Origin: Casuarina equisetifolia
Taxonomy: Eukaryota > Streptophyta > Magnoliopsida > Fagales > Casuarinaceae
Length of the DNA stretch: 64,000 bases
Assembly: GCA_028551475.1 (NCBI GenBank)
Contig: CM052360.1
Span: 5,630,501-5,694,500 of the forward strand
Direction of reading: 5' to 3'
The translations under genes were made by a program, and so were the position numbers. The notes under the pieces are model-generated. The model worked only from the letters and a program-made list of their open reading frames with translations, ran no database searches and was not told the origin of the DNA. Of this stretch, positions 1 through 12,174 are shown piece after piece (position 1 is the first letter of the stretch; every line of letters begins with the position of its first letter).

Positions 1-3000
1 AAATCTATGCCTTTCAGGAGGCAGAAAGTATTCTCTTGCCATGGTCATGAATTTTGTGAAGAATATATCAAACTGCTGAAATTCTTGAAAGGTACAGGAT
101 GATGCAACATTAGAGCTCACATTCTCAATCTCCTGAAAAGTAACACCTCCATTTAATGAACCGACTTCCCCAAGCCAAGGAACACCACTGAAACCATTTT
201 CAACACCACACTTCCAATTGTCATCCCCTGTTTATGGAAAGGAGAAGCGACAAATTTATAGCTATTAGTTTTCTCCTATCTCTACAACAAAGTCAGTCTC
301 ACAATGATATGCAATTAGAAACTACCAGCCACCTTCTGGTTATTCTTCCCTGTAAGTGATGGTGATCTATCTGTCTCACCATTAAAGCTCATTCCATGAA
401 GATCCCCTGTAAAGAAAATAATTATCGGTATCATTAATGGACAAAATAACCCAGCAAAAATGAAATTTTTGCAAATAAGGACATTTTAATTCATAACCAA
501 ACTGCTGCTTCTGCTAATACATAGACAAAATCATTGCTCAGGTTTTTGATTGAATACAGTACAAAAGAGCGGATTAAGAATGGAGGATATTGTTACTTGT
601 TGAAAGAAAATTAGTAAAAACAAACATCAGATGCAACTTTGACATAGAGCAGCTAAACTGATTTCACTATTTCTGCATCGGAAAGATAACTGTTGAGGTC
701 TCCAATGTACACGATCATCCTTTTGTAAAAATCTTTCCTACTAACATTTCCGTCATCAATATATAACACATGATCACTTAAGAATTTTGGGACATCAAAG
801 CTGCAATCTCTTGCGTGCAAGTGTACAACATAAAAAGGAGGAAAAGAAAGAAGGTAAAACTAGTGAATCACAGTCCCTAAATATAAATAGAACCTCAAAA
901 ACACATGCATAATCAATTTTGGATGAGAATAAAACTTGAGTCTTCAGTCTGATTTTAAATCTAAGATATCACAGTTAGGTATTTTTTATTTAGAAAAATA
1001 CAAAATTGTGAGAATATTCAAAGAAACATGAAAAGATGTGCAATGTCGATTCAACCCAATAACAGAATTACAGCATTTTCTTAGATTGATACTTGCAAAA
1101 GATCCATGAAAGTTGTCCGTTCTTGACAAACCTTGCACACTAATATCACTCTGAGTTCCATTTTTCCTCTCATTGGCCAGTAATTTAGGGGTCCATCCAC
1201 AAAATTCCAGGAGAAGTAAAGCCTTGTCAGTTGAACTGAGAAATGTCTTCAAGTCCTCTGAACTATTCAGGGTTTTGAGGGGAGGTTCTTCAGGCAAAAG
1301 TGACATATAAGGATGAATTGATGACAATATATTTTGTGCTTGGTATCTGCCTTGGTATCTATATGATTGCGAGTGGTGGTAATATAAAATTGTTATTTCA
1401 TCTGTGGTAGCACCAATAGCATCTGCCAGCATCTTCTCCATATTTCTATTAATCAGCATCAACTTTAATGGGCTAAACTCCTCTTGCCTATTGGAAACCA
1501 GACGTGCTACTTTCTTCATCAGAGATCGTAATTCACCTGACCCTGCATTTCAAAATGGAAGTCAAAATAATCAGGTATAACCTAAAAGCAAAATATCAAC
1601 GTTAGCTCACAATTATGATACCACTAGCAATAAAAAATGTAACAAACGATTTCATTCCGTACTTCAATATGTATGCAGTTATTGGTCCACATGCTAGTTT
1701 TCTACGCACAATGTGACATACACAGAGGCAAACAAATCAAATAAACAGATACAAGGTAAGCAAGATGGCAGCAGACAAATCTTTGGTTCACGCATGAGAA
1801 TATGATTTCAATAATTGATTTAATCAGTTTTTTTAAACAAACCAAATAAACAGGTCCAAATGTAGAGAAGACGGTGGTAGACAAATCTTTGGTTCACACA
1901 TGAGGGTATAATTCCAATAATTGATTTAATCTTTTTTTCCTTTCAAAAAAAATTGTCTTGAAGAGCCAAAGTCATAAATCACAGAAGGTTGAGAATCAAC
2001 AACCAACCGAAAAATAAAATGGGCAGACATGATTAGCCACACAAGGCATTTCCAAGAATCAAATTTGAAATTAGTTTTTAGTGCAATGTATCTATCACAA
2101 TTCTTAAAAAATAAAAAGTTTAACTTCCCAAATCTTCCCATTTTCTGAGTCAATTACATGGTTCTGATCAGTGCTGGTTCCATGATGATCAAACAGCCAG
2201 CAAATGTGTGGCCCCTAGACTTTCTTCTTCAATTTCCAACAACTTATTACTTTTCAAATCCCAGCAATCATACTTGAACTGCTTGCTATCTAAAACTTAA
2301 AGTCCCTATTGTAAAACTATAAATGTTACCCATTTTCTCGACTGGCTTTCAACGAACAAAATCAGTACTACATTCCTGGTTACTGTTCAGAAGCTGAACA
2401 AATTCCACGTTTCTTCACTTTCTCAATTATTTTGACGCCCAAAACATAATTCTCTAGTTACAAAAGTCAAGCCTCTGAAAACAACTTGCTTCTTACCTCT
2501 TTCTCCATCCCAAAGCCACAAAAAATCTGCTCCCAAAGAAAGAACCTCCGACAGCTTTATAGGTTTCCCACAAATTTTAGCTATAATTTTTTTTTTTTAA
2601 TCTTTTTAACTGCAAATTAATCTCCAACTTCTAAATCTAAATGCTCAAACCTTCTTGCAGCTATAGCCACCAAACCTCTTTAGAATAAAAGTTAAAAGTG
2701 GGGCTTAATATCCCTCTGCTGCCTCTGCCCAATATCATAAAGCTTCTAGAAGGAAAACTCGAACATAACCTTTCTATAATACCAAACCCACCGGTGAGAA
2801 ACCAAAACTTGTCAGTGAGATGCTATATTACGGTTGTAATGCAAGCGGTAACGGGCAGAACATTCAACCAAACTAGAAGCCTCTTCCCTATTGCTCGATC
2901 AATGCACCTACTCTCTTTATGAGGCTTCATCCATACAGCAACACCATATAGCAATATATCCCACTCAAAGTGCAGTACATTTCAACCACATGGGCAGTTT

Positions 3001-3736
3001 CATTTTTCGCAATTAAGTTGGACAAGATTTTCATTAGGAAATGGCGAAGAAAAGATTATTAGTGATTCAGACATCCGCTAGGCCTACAAAGTCAAATACA
3101 GCACATACATATTCCAAAGGTATTCATTTCTGCTCCAGGGACTCTGTTGCAAAGAGAAATAACGCCTAGTAGCATCTTTAGTAGATAGGATCACAGACCC
3201 TGAAGCCTAAACATACCACTTCTTCACACCTTATATTATAAATAGCTTCCATGCCTTTTTTTGGTTTTGACAGAAAAGAGTTCTCTGGACATTTCCCGAG
3301 AAAATATGTTGTACTTCCTTTATCACTCCGATACACAGAATGCGTTCCATTTTCTTTTTGCACAAAATAATTTTTCCTATCAAACAGACAAAACCTATAA
3401 CAAAAAGAGAATATAATTCCAGGGCTACTTCAACCAGCAAAAAACAGTGCCCGAGCATTACATTAATGGAGCATAAGGTCAAGATTCAATTCTGTATGCA
3501 TGTACTTGTGAGTGTGAATAACACGTGTAGTAGAGAGAGGGAGACGGCTACGTACAAGGAACAGAAACGAAGAGGAGGATATGGGGGTGGAGTCGGATCT
3601 CAGAAGAGAAGTTTTGCTTGGTAAGGATCTGCCACTCAACGACACCGTTCGGCTCACAATCAACGGCTAATGTCGAGAACGCCGCAAGGACGGCAAGTGA
3701 AGCCGCCACCGCGACCGCAAATTTCCACTCCCTCAT
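1..3736 (-). CDS. Thioredoxin-fold secretory-pathway protein, 5' part of gene (3' end outside window)
   Basis: Four exons on the minus strand join in frame: 3736-3556 (60 codons plus 1 nt), 1542-1093 (or ending at 1132), 406-326, and 227 to the left edge. The start ATG at 3736 opens a protein with a short basic N-terminus and an Ala/Val/Leu-rich stretch ending near TLAVDC, a typical signal peptide. It continues with VVEWQILTKQNFSSEI and LLFVSVPW, a beta-strand/active-site layout like thioredoxin with W but no CxxC. The exon 1/2 junction rebuilds that W codon (T|GG). Exon 2 holds a second LLLLEFCGW segment. Exon 4 reads on through FTKFMTMAREYFLPPER to the edge. Two donors, at 1132 (CAAG|GTTTGT) and 1093, both keep phase 1. 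I infer an ER-lumenal or secreted thioredoxin-like protein without classical redox cysteines. I do not recognise a named gene. Confidence 0.72.
1736..1933. repeat. Imperfect tandem duplication inside intron 1 of the thioredoxin-fold gene
   Basis: Two diverged copies of about 95 bp sit side by side (about 1736-1831 and 1847-1933). Both contain AGACAAATCTTTGGTTCAC and CAATAATTGATTTAATC. The 2-kb intron (1543-3555) otherwise shows no coding signal. Confidence 0.6.
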
Positions 3737-3940
3737 GGCAATGCTGCTGCTTCGCGTTCAGCACAACGCACTTCTCCACATCACCGTCGCTGACACCGCA
3801 AAAAGGGAACGCCCGGAACAAGACTTGGGATCGTAGTCGGGTCGATTCTGCTCGCAACAAACCGTGCGGGCAGTCCGACCCAGGATGTGCTTGTACTGCC
3901 ACCGCCGCTTTGGGTTTGGGCCGAAAATATTTCTAATGTC
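3737..3940 (-). promoter_or_regulatory. 5' flank of the thioredoxin-fold gene
   Basis: The 200 bp upstream of the ATG at 3736 are clearly richer in G, C and CpG than the surrounding sequence, as expected for a 5' UTR/proximal promoter. No clear TATA box was seen. Open frames here on both strands have no splice support and look like composition effects. Confidence 0.35.
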
Positions 3941-5159
3941 AAACCCTTAGTCGTCTCCTCGGCTTATTGATAATGTTAAAAAAATCATGAAAATTCAAGT
4001 TTTTTGGAATTGGAATTAACAATCTAATCTCTTTCTTTTGATTCCATATTAATAAGGAAAAACTTTACAAAGGCACAAATATGTGCAATCCCACATGTGA
4101 TTGTTAGGGGTAGGGCTGACTCAACATCTAGAGTGGCTAAAGTTTTCGTATCAATTGCTATTGTGGAAGTCTCTAGTTTGTATCATGTTTTAGTAATGGG
4201 AGGTGAATAATAAAGACAACTTTGGAGTCATTAGCTCTTTATGTTTGGTTGAGATCATTGGCATTATGCAAAAGACATATTGATTCATTAGGGTACTACG
4301 TGGCTTATGATTTTTTTAATCTTTTGGGCAAATTATGTCAATGTGTACGTTAAATGATGCTCATAGCATAAAAAATAGTGAACTCCAAGCTCGAATATGG
4401 ACAAAAAAAAAAAAAAGAATAAAAGTGGCATGCCTACTTGAAGAAAACTTCAGTAAACACGCTGCATATAAAAAGAGATGACAAATCATAATCAACTTGA
4501 CCCAAAAAGGCTATGTAAATATACAATATCTTCTTGCAGAGGTGGGGGCCAAGTGAAGGAGACGGACGCTTCTCGGCAGTGATTCATTTCATCTCCAAAT
4601 TTCATATGTCAGAGAGAACGCAGTGACGCTTTACCTACCAAAAAAGTCCCGGCTTTCCTGCACTAGTTTTACCGTGAAAATATTGAACCAAATGGTGGAA
4701 TAACTTTCAAAGTTGGAAAAATATTTCCCCTGAAGCTATACTACAGCGATTTTAAGCAACACAAGAGCTGTCTTAAGATCCAAGCATTTAAGAACTACGG
4801 AAAATTCCTCAAGTCTAGGACTAACGTTATCACGCAAAAAACGTTGGCCATCCTCAAACGCATATTTTTAACTTATTTATGTTATATATATTATTAAAAT
4901 TAAGTTTAAATTGTGTTTACTTGTCTTGAGAGTGAGAAATATATATATTAGAAAAGAAAAAGTACAAAAAAAAAAAAAGCGTTTTGTTGATATTTAACGA
5001 AGAAGACGGAAAGATTGAGCTGGGGTTTCCAGGGGATGCGGCCAGTTCGGGCTTGTTTGTTGAGGGCGCGCTACTCCATGTAACTTCGTGATCCAGGCCT
5101 ACTCTCTATTGGCGTAGGCCCCACAGAAGAAAAGCGAGCGAGAGAGTAAGCGACTGTGA
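3941..5159. other. Intergenic, no gene seen
   Basis: AT-rich sequence with short A-runs (for example near 4407 and 4965). No exon-like frame or recognisable element was seen. Confidence 0.5.
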
Positions 5160-5436
5160 GGGTGTGAGATGTAGCAGAGGAATCGTCGGCGCATAATACG
5201 GCACAGGGACCGGAAGGGGAAGGGAGTCAGGGGAGCGGTGCGTATTTACTCATCGGAAACCAACAACAAGAAAAGCCCCCCACATTCGCTGCACCTCCTT
5301 CTCTCTCCTCCCACGTGTCCTCTGTATTTCCTCCTCCCCTACCGACCTGCTCACCCCACTCCGTCCTTTTCACCCCCGGGAACCCCAGCAGATGCCTCGC
5401 TTAATACCTCCTTTCCTCCACGTGCAGATGAACGAT

Positions 5437-5467
<31 letters not shown>

Positions 5468-5560
5468 CCGCTGTTTATATCTCGGTTTGGTTATCTTGAG
5501 AAGATAGGTTTAGGAAGAAAGAGAGCATGTTCACGTTTGAAGAAGACGAAGGAGACGAAG
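5160..5560 (+). promoter_or_regulatory. Promoter/leader-like segment with two G-boxes and a TC tract
   Basis: A C/T-rich stretch holds two CACGTG cores (5312-5317, 5419-5424) and a (TC)13 tract (5437-5463), followed by an ATG at 5527 opening a 19-codon frame of mostly Asp/Glu. CT-rich leaders and G-boxes are common at plant transcription starts, so I infer a promoter pointing right, divergent from the gene at 3736. No convincing downstream coding sequence was found, so it may drive a noncoding or broken transcript. Confidence 0.4.
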
Positions 5561-5663
5561 ATGAAGGATATAGAAGGTCGTAGCATGCTTTTCCACGGCT
5601 TTCTTGAACTTTGTACTTCGGCCTCGTTACTGTCATACATCCTATCCGTGATTTTCCTTCTCT

Positions 5664-5793
5664 TTGACATTTATGATCAATGAGACCGAATCCTCAGTAC
5701 CAAGCTCAAGAAAGCCACGGGAAAACATGATAGGATTTTGTTACCTCTCACCAGATGATGGCCTCAACACTAATCCCCCGCAAAGCAGCAAGG
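5664..5793 (+). other. Possible small exon
   Basis: An open stretch starting at an ATG near 5670 runs to CAGCAGCAAG followed by GTAATG, a good donor site at about 5793/5794. About 40 residues are encoded (MINETESSVPSS at the start) and I do not recognise them. No matching next exon was identified, so this is a weak call. Confidence 0.2.
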
Positions 5794-5952
5794 TAATGCA
5801 CGCTTCCCCTTGCTCCTTATGTATCTTCTGTAGAAGCTTCCCCTTTTTTCTTATTTAGAATATAGCGCAAAAGGAGGATTAGGTTTCCTCTTAAGAAAAT
5901 CATTCGTCCTTTCCTCCTTGAATTCTTTCTTTTTTTCTGCAACAACATCAAG

Positions 5953-5964
5953 CGGTATCAGAGC
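5953..5964 (+). other. Isolated primer-binding-site-like motif (initiator Met tRNA)
   Basis: CGGTATCAGAGC matches the TGGTATCAGAGC primer-binding site of plant LTR retroelements except at its first base. It is preceded by CA a few bases upstream, as at an LTR end. No second LTR, gag or pol was found, so it could be the relic of a truncated element or chance. Confidence 0.25.
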
Positions 5965-8620
5965 TTAGAAGGGGAACTAGGCTTCCACTGGTGGAAGCAC
6001 GCTGTGAAGTCGCCGCAACAAGAATCTCCGGAACGAGTTACAGAGCTGTTTTGGTTTCGATATCTGTAAAAAGTCTTATTCGTTTCTTGCTATCCAAAGG
6101 TGATAGATGGACGAAAAGTGTTTTGACTTTGACCATCAATAGTACTCCTAGGGCTACAAAAGTTCTTATGATTAAGGAAATCAATCACTTCACCGAAAAG
6201 AAAGGTCAGTACACATAAAAAGTTACCAGTTGCCGAATTGTGAAACTATTCACTCTCTTTTATTAAAGCTTTTTCCTGAGTATCTGAGCCTGCAAACTCA
6301 AAACGATGGGTGATATTCTGTTCTATTTAAAATAGGTTAAGAATCATAACACACATGGGCATACACACTGATACAAGAAGTTTTTGAGGAGTCCTTCACA
6401 CAAACTAACTTCATTTGCTTGGTTGAGAACCAAATACGGAAACCATTTGCTTCAAGCTCTGATGTGAGAATGAAACTTTCAAGCCATGTGCAATTCTTCG
6501 TACGTTTTCTTAGTGGGCTTCAAATGTTGATAGGTTATGACATAAACTATTTCTGAACATCATTGGGAATCATGAAACTTCTCGTTTTATTCTCTTTAGG
6601 TTTCCACATAACATCTTTCACTCATTATGCTTCATAAACCAGCCATCCAAGAACAAGCTCGTGGTCAAGGTTTGTCCATTACTTTCGTGCAAGCTCTGAC
6701 AGCAACAAGGCTCGACCCAATAAGCTCTTTGTTGGTGATTGTTGCCTCACAACCGAAATATAAGATTTTTTTATTTTTGTTTAAATGTAATTTATTCTTT
6801 AGTTTATGAGTTAGTTTTTATATTGAATTTTGGTCTCTTTAACTTAGTATTAATGCCTAATGAGATTTACTTCAAATCCTGTCATCTGGAGTCTTCTTCG
6901 TCTATAATGGGATATTAAAGATTGTTGTCTCATACTGAAGAAATAGGATTTTAAGTATTGTTTAAATGAAAATTTGTTATTCTAACATTTGTCATAAATT
7001 TTGTATTAGACTATAGGTTTTTTAATTCTTAGATTTGGGTTTGGACTTAAGAGAACTAGGGAAGAATGAGAGGTGGATTCGAAGTCGTTTTGACAATTGA
7101 GGGCTAGGTGGATACCATACCACCATTCTACCAACAAAAGCCAATGCATTGCTATACAACCACAATATACAAGTGACGAGATTATCATCTTCATTTTCGT
7201 GAAGGCTTCTTTTGAAGAATCGAAGTAGTTTGTGTCCTGGTCCTTCATTTTGGCTTGAGGGGTCCCATAAAAATTGACAATCATCAAACATAAAATAAAA
7301 GAATGGGCCTCGATCGGAATGATAATTCTTTGTAAGATGATCTGTAAATATATCAGGAATTGAAATGTCTTGCAAAAGGCTAGGGGCATGCTACCTTTTC
7401 ACCTTGCCGTTTGCTACCCCCAACTTGCAGCATCCAGCACAATTCCGTAGTTAACTTCTCACTTTTTGCTTGTTCTGCGAAAGAAAGCCGTTATTCTAGG
7501 AGACACTTTTTAACCTTTTTTATGAACACGTTTTAAAGGGCCCAGCCAATTAAATAGAGTGACCAATGATAAGGCTTCGTGACTACGGCCAAGCTTCCTC
7601 CCAAGCTATGCAGCGTGCTCTTGAGACGCTGCTATGTACACTGCCCGATCCATTGATGATAGTGAATTACGTTCTGTATGAAGCACCCACCTGCATGGAC
7701 ACGCCAGCAACTCAGCAAGATTCCAGATAGGCAATCAGACAACGTGGAGCTGACCAAGAGGAAACTCTCTCAAGAAAGTCAACATATGCCGGCAATCCAA
7801 AGAAGAAAGGAAAAGATATAAGAGAAGATCCTTAGCCGTCCACCTTTAACGAACTTTCCTGGAACTTGAATGGACTACTTTATTTTGTAATTTTGTAAAG
7901 GCGTCTTGAAACATCAAAATCTTCTATCTATATTTCATGTTTGCTTGGTGTTTTGTCTTAAGTTTCCAAGGACGATGTGACTGCAGGAATTTTCCTCGAA
8001 GTATTCAATGTCCAAAACAAGAACAAATGTTTCATGTTTAGATCGTAGATGTTGCTGAATGACGACAAAAGGAATTTATACAAAAAGTGACCCACATAGG
8101 AATTTAATTTCCTTAGATAGTGGATATTGTTGTGTCATTTATAAGATGTAGCTATTGCCATGATTCAAAGTTAGAAACTATACATGATTGAATTAATTTT
8201 TAGAAGTAGTCTCTAGACTAATATTAAGCGGGCACAAAGTGTTTCAAAATTGTTTTAAACACCATTCATATTTATATAGCTCAAGTGAGAGATTATTAGT
8301 CTATTATTAATAGGCTTATTAGCGCATGCTTATATCAATGAACAATGTTGAGTTTACTTGGTTTTAATTTTTTAATTTTAATTTTTAATTTTTTGTAAGT
8401 GATAGGATTAATTGAGGCATATAACATTTTTAGTTGTTAAAGATAAAGTTGACTATTATAATCTTGTGTCTACCTTATAAGACTGTGATGAGTGGGCCTA
8501 TATGTACAACACATATAGAGATGGTTAGCTTTCTTTTTTAGCTCTTAATATATGCACAAGAAATCTACATGTGATGGACGACATAAATGATTGGTAGAAT
8601 AAAGTATCGGCGATCTAAAG
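5965..8620. other. Intergenic, no gene recognised
   Basis: No frame with splice support was seen. 7400-7990 is richer in GC, with a TATA-like GATATAAG near 7816 followed by an AT-rich tail, and could be part of an old element, but nothing diagnostic is present. Open frames on the minus strand at 7006-7389 have ordinary intergenic composition. Confidence 0.4.
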
Positions 8621-8923
8621 TTTGATGTTTAAGCCCATGAAGGGCATAATCTTAAATGGGCTAAATGTTACATTTTTACATATGGTGAAAAGGAGCCCGA
8701 TAGAGTGGCTTCGGTGTGCGACACTCACTGTAGCACTTAGTGAAAACAAAACTCTCTCACCTCTTAAGGAGATGAGGATAGTGGGTGTATGACAAAACAT
8801 GGAGGCAAGGCAAGTGGGGATGGACTATAGCTGCCATTTGTGCCATTTAGAGGTAAATGTGAGGGAATTGGCTCTGCGATGGGTGTATGATCCGATATGA
8901 AAGGTTTGGTTTTGTTTTGTATC

Positions 8924-8987
<64 letters not shown>

Positions 8988-10612
8988 TCTTTCTTTTTAA
9001 CGGGGCATGTATGCAACACTACACCTTTTTTTTTTTGTTTCTTTTTTTATTTTAATAGTAAAAAGGGCCTTTATCTTGGATTTTAGTGAGCTAAAACCTT
9101 TTATTTTTTCTTTTATAACTCTTTTATTTTATTTCATTTTTATTTAATTTATTTATTTTTGGCTTGTATGCTAGATTTTCATCAAATTTAAACCGAGTTC
9201 TTCATTTACCTTGACGTAATAATAGGTTGTGTTGCCATTTTGTTTAAGGCTAGAGCTAAAGTTGGGATTTAGTTAAATGACAAGTACATAAAATCTATGA
9301 GATGATGAATCTAGGATTTGGATTATGTATTTGGTTTACCTTGTTTCTATGTTCAAAGATCAATTGCAGAATAAATGAAACTTGGACTTGTATTTAACTG
9401 GTTACTGTGATATGTCATATCTTTTTGTAAACTTTTTTTTTTTAACAAAACCTATGGTACTAGCCTTTAGTTATATTAAAATCCATATTAATTTGATGAA
9501 CCAACTTTGGATTATCTTTTTCTAATAGTATTTATTCATTCACAATTTTTTTTGTTTAAACGTGTTATCATGAAATAATATGTTTAATTATCCCAACGGT
9601 TGTGCAAACTGAGAAGAGGGAAATGTGAGATAGATGGCATAAAATGAAGGTTATCTAAATGTAAAAGAAGACTTAGTATGGCTCCTAAGTTATGACTAAA
9701 TGGAGTTTTAGACATTCCATCATAATTCACCTTTCTTTCCTTTTGTGCAATCTTTTCTTCCACTTTGTGGCTAGCAAATTAAGAGGTTTCTTATTGGTAT
9801 GTGATTCACAAAACAAGACTGATTTATAATTTAAATAAAAAGACAAATTTCTGAAAGGCAGAAGAGCAGCTCGACAATTTTATTATAAGGTGGGCTTATT
9901 GATAGCTCATATGTCAACATGAGTTATGAATTTTGCTTGTTGGAAAAAGTTAATGCATTTAGGTAATCTTCACCAGCTATTATGCACCCATCATCACATG
10001 TTAGAGGGAGATCAATTAATTAACACAATTTTTTTTAAATCTTTTTATGGAATTCAAATCGATGCCTTTTGTCCTATATTTGTAATATTCTCTTCCACCA
10101 CTTTATTAACATCGACAAACATTGTTTCCTTAAAGCAAAGGATGGCGTTGTTTCCTTTTAAGGAAACATGAATGAGGACACGAGACCAAACTCTGTGTAA
10201 CTATTTAATAAAAAATAGGAACTTGATTCTCCAAGTGGGCCATGAGATTTACATGGAAAGTAAGACTTTTCATTGTTGCAAAAGTGACCCATCACATGAA
10301 AATACATAGATTAAACCATAAACATATAAGAGACATAAGATTTAGGAGGTTTAGACCAACCTAATGTCTTTCATCCCTTGTTACTGGCAGCTATTGGCCC
10401 CTTCACCTCTTATTAGATTTTTTCATGAGAATACAAAAATGCTAATTACAAAGTTTATACACAACTCTCACACAATTGTTCTCAATATCTTAGACAATTA
10501 TTGAGTTAAGAAAATTTTTGAGTTAATAATTAGTACATTTTGAAGGCAGTATATGAGGAAAACAACTCATCCCAACTTGAGTTAATGGTCATGTTGGTAC
10601 ATTTTGATGTTT
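8621..10612. repeat. Noncoding repeat array, unit 1
   Basis: This copy starts at TTTGATGTTTAAGCCCATGA and ends just before the same words recur at 10613, an offset of about 1992 bp. Landmarks shared with the other copies are GAGGGAATTGGCT, an (ATT)n tract after GTCATTT or ATCATTT, GAGCTAAAACC, GTATTTGGTTTACC and GTTCAAAGATCAATTG. It shows no conserved open frame, terminal repeats or transposase. The copies are diverged by substitutions and indels. Confidence 0.75.
8926..8987. repeat. (ATT)n microsatellite, about 20 triplets
   Basis: A pure trinucleotide tract sits inside repeat unit 1. The same spot in the other units holds only about 3 to 7 triplets (near 10872, 12608 and 13480), so this copy expanded after duplication. 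Confidence 0.95.
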
Positions 10613-12060
10613 AAGCCCATGAAGGGCAAAATCATAAATAGGCTAAACGTTATCTTTTCACATATGGTGAAAAGGAGCCCAATAGAGTGGCCTTGGCGAC
10701 ACTCATTGTAGCACTTAGTGAAAACAAAACGCTCTCTCATTTCTTAGGGAGATGAGGAAAATGGGTGCTTGATAGAGCACCCATTTAGAGGTAAATGTGA
10801 GGGAATTGGCTCTGTTATGAAGAATGCGATAAATGTCTAATCTAATCTAAAGGGTTTGGTTTTGTTTTATGTCATTTATTATTATTTCTTTCTTTCTTTT
10901 TAACAGGACATGTATGTTGGATTACACCTTCTTTTTTGTTTCTTTTTTATTTTAATGGTAAAAAAGGGCATGTGTCTTGGATCTTTAATAAGCTAAAACC
11001 TTTTATTTTTTCTTTATAACTCTTTTATTTCATTTCATTTTTATTTTATTTTTCTCGCTTGTATGCTATATTTTCATCAAATTTAAACAATCAGTTATTG
11101 GGTCGAGTTTTTCATTTATCTTGATGTAATAATAGGTTGCTTGCCATTTTGTTTAGGGCTAAAGCTAAACCTAGGGTTTACTTAGATGACAAGTACATAA
11201 AATCTATGAGATGATGAATCTTGGATTTGAATTATGTATTTGGTTTACCATGTTTCTATGTTCAAAGATCAATTGCAAAATAAATGAAACTTGGACTTGT
11301 ATTTAACTGGTTACTATGATATGTCGTATCTTTTTGTGAATTTTTTTTTTCAACAAGACCTATAATACTAGCCTTTGGTCATATTAAAATTCATATTAAT
11401 TTGATGAAACAACTTTGGATTATCTTTTTCTAATAATATTTATCCATTCTTAATTTCTTTCATTTAAACATGTTATCATGAAATAATGTGTTAAATTATC
11501 CTAATGGGCGTGTAAAGTGAGAAGACAGAGAGGTGAGATAGATGACATAAAATGAAGGTTATCAAATGTAAAAAAAGACTCAACATGGCTCCTAAGTTAT
11601 GATTGAAGGGTGTTTTAGACATTCTATTATACTTCACTCCTTTTTCTTTTAGTAAAATCTTTTCTTTCACTTTGTCGCTAGAAGAGTAAAAGGTTTCTTG
11701 TTGGTATGTGATTCACAAAACAAGACTAGATTTATAATTTAAATAAAGACATAAAATTTTGAAATGCATGAAAGCAAGAGTAGCTTGACAATTTTATTAT
11801 AGGGTGGGCCCATTGATAGTTCCTGTGTTAACATAAGTTATGAATTTTGTATGTTGGAAAGAGTTAATGCATTCAGGTCACCTTCACCAACTCTTATATA
11901 GTTAATATCAATATCTTGAAAAATTGTTGAGTTAAGAAAATTGCTGAGTTAATAGTTGGTACATTTTGAAGGTAGTATATGAGGAAAATAGCTTATATAA
12001 CCTGAGTTAATAAACAGTGTTGGTACATTTTGATCGCTTTTGTTTTTGTTAACCGTATGG
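10613..12060. repeat. Noncoding repeat array, unit 2
   Basis: This copy is collinear with unit 1 from the AAGCCCATGAAGGGC start through the GAGATAGATG.CATAAAATGAAGG segment, and ends with a tail containing GAGTTAAGAAAATT and TTGGTACATTTTGAT (about 11905-12040). The tail also ends unit 1 (about 10470-10612) and unit 4 (about 14055-14190). Confidence 0.72.
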
Positions 12061-12089
12061 CTAAAGTTTGGACTTTTTTTCTTTTTTTA

Positions 12090-12165
12090 GGAGAAGGATT
12101 CGAACCATTAATCAGGTGGACTCGTTGGTTAGAGGCCTGACCCAATTACCACTAAGCTAGGAAAA
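12090..12165 (-). repeat. tRNA-derived SINE-like element
   Basis: On the minus strand an A-box-like TAGCTTAGTGG (12159-12149) is followed by a perfect B-box GGTTCGAATCC (12106-12096). These are the two parts of an internal RNA polymerase III promoter. The A-to-B distance and the missing acceptor-stem pairing argue against a working tRNA. A T-rich run lies just beyond the B-box, and a worn second copy lies near 14240. Confidence 0.55.
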
Positions 12166-12174
12166 GTCCCTTAC

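Noticed and set aside
3660..3936. Overlapping frames on both strands in the GC-rich 5' flank
   Set aside because: High GC lowers stop density. Only the frame starting at 3736 on the minus strand connects by splicing.
7400..7990. Possible pararetrovirus or LTR promoter (GC-richer, TATA-like, AT-rich tail)
   Set aside because: No coat, movement or polymerase motif nearby, no repeated ends and no nearby primer site. Evidence is too thin.
8825..9019. Minus-strand frame containing a long Ile run
   Set aside because: Direct product of the (ATT)n microsatellite.
12090..12165. Functional tRNA gene
   Set aside because: A and B boxes are present but the cloverleaf stems, especially the acceptor stem, do not pair.
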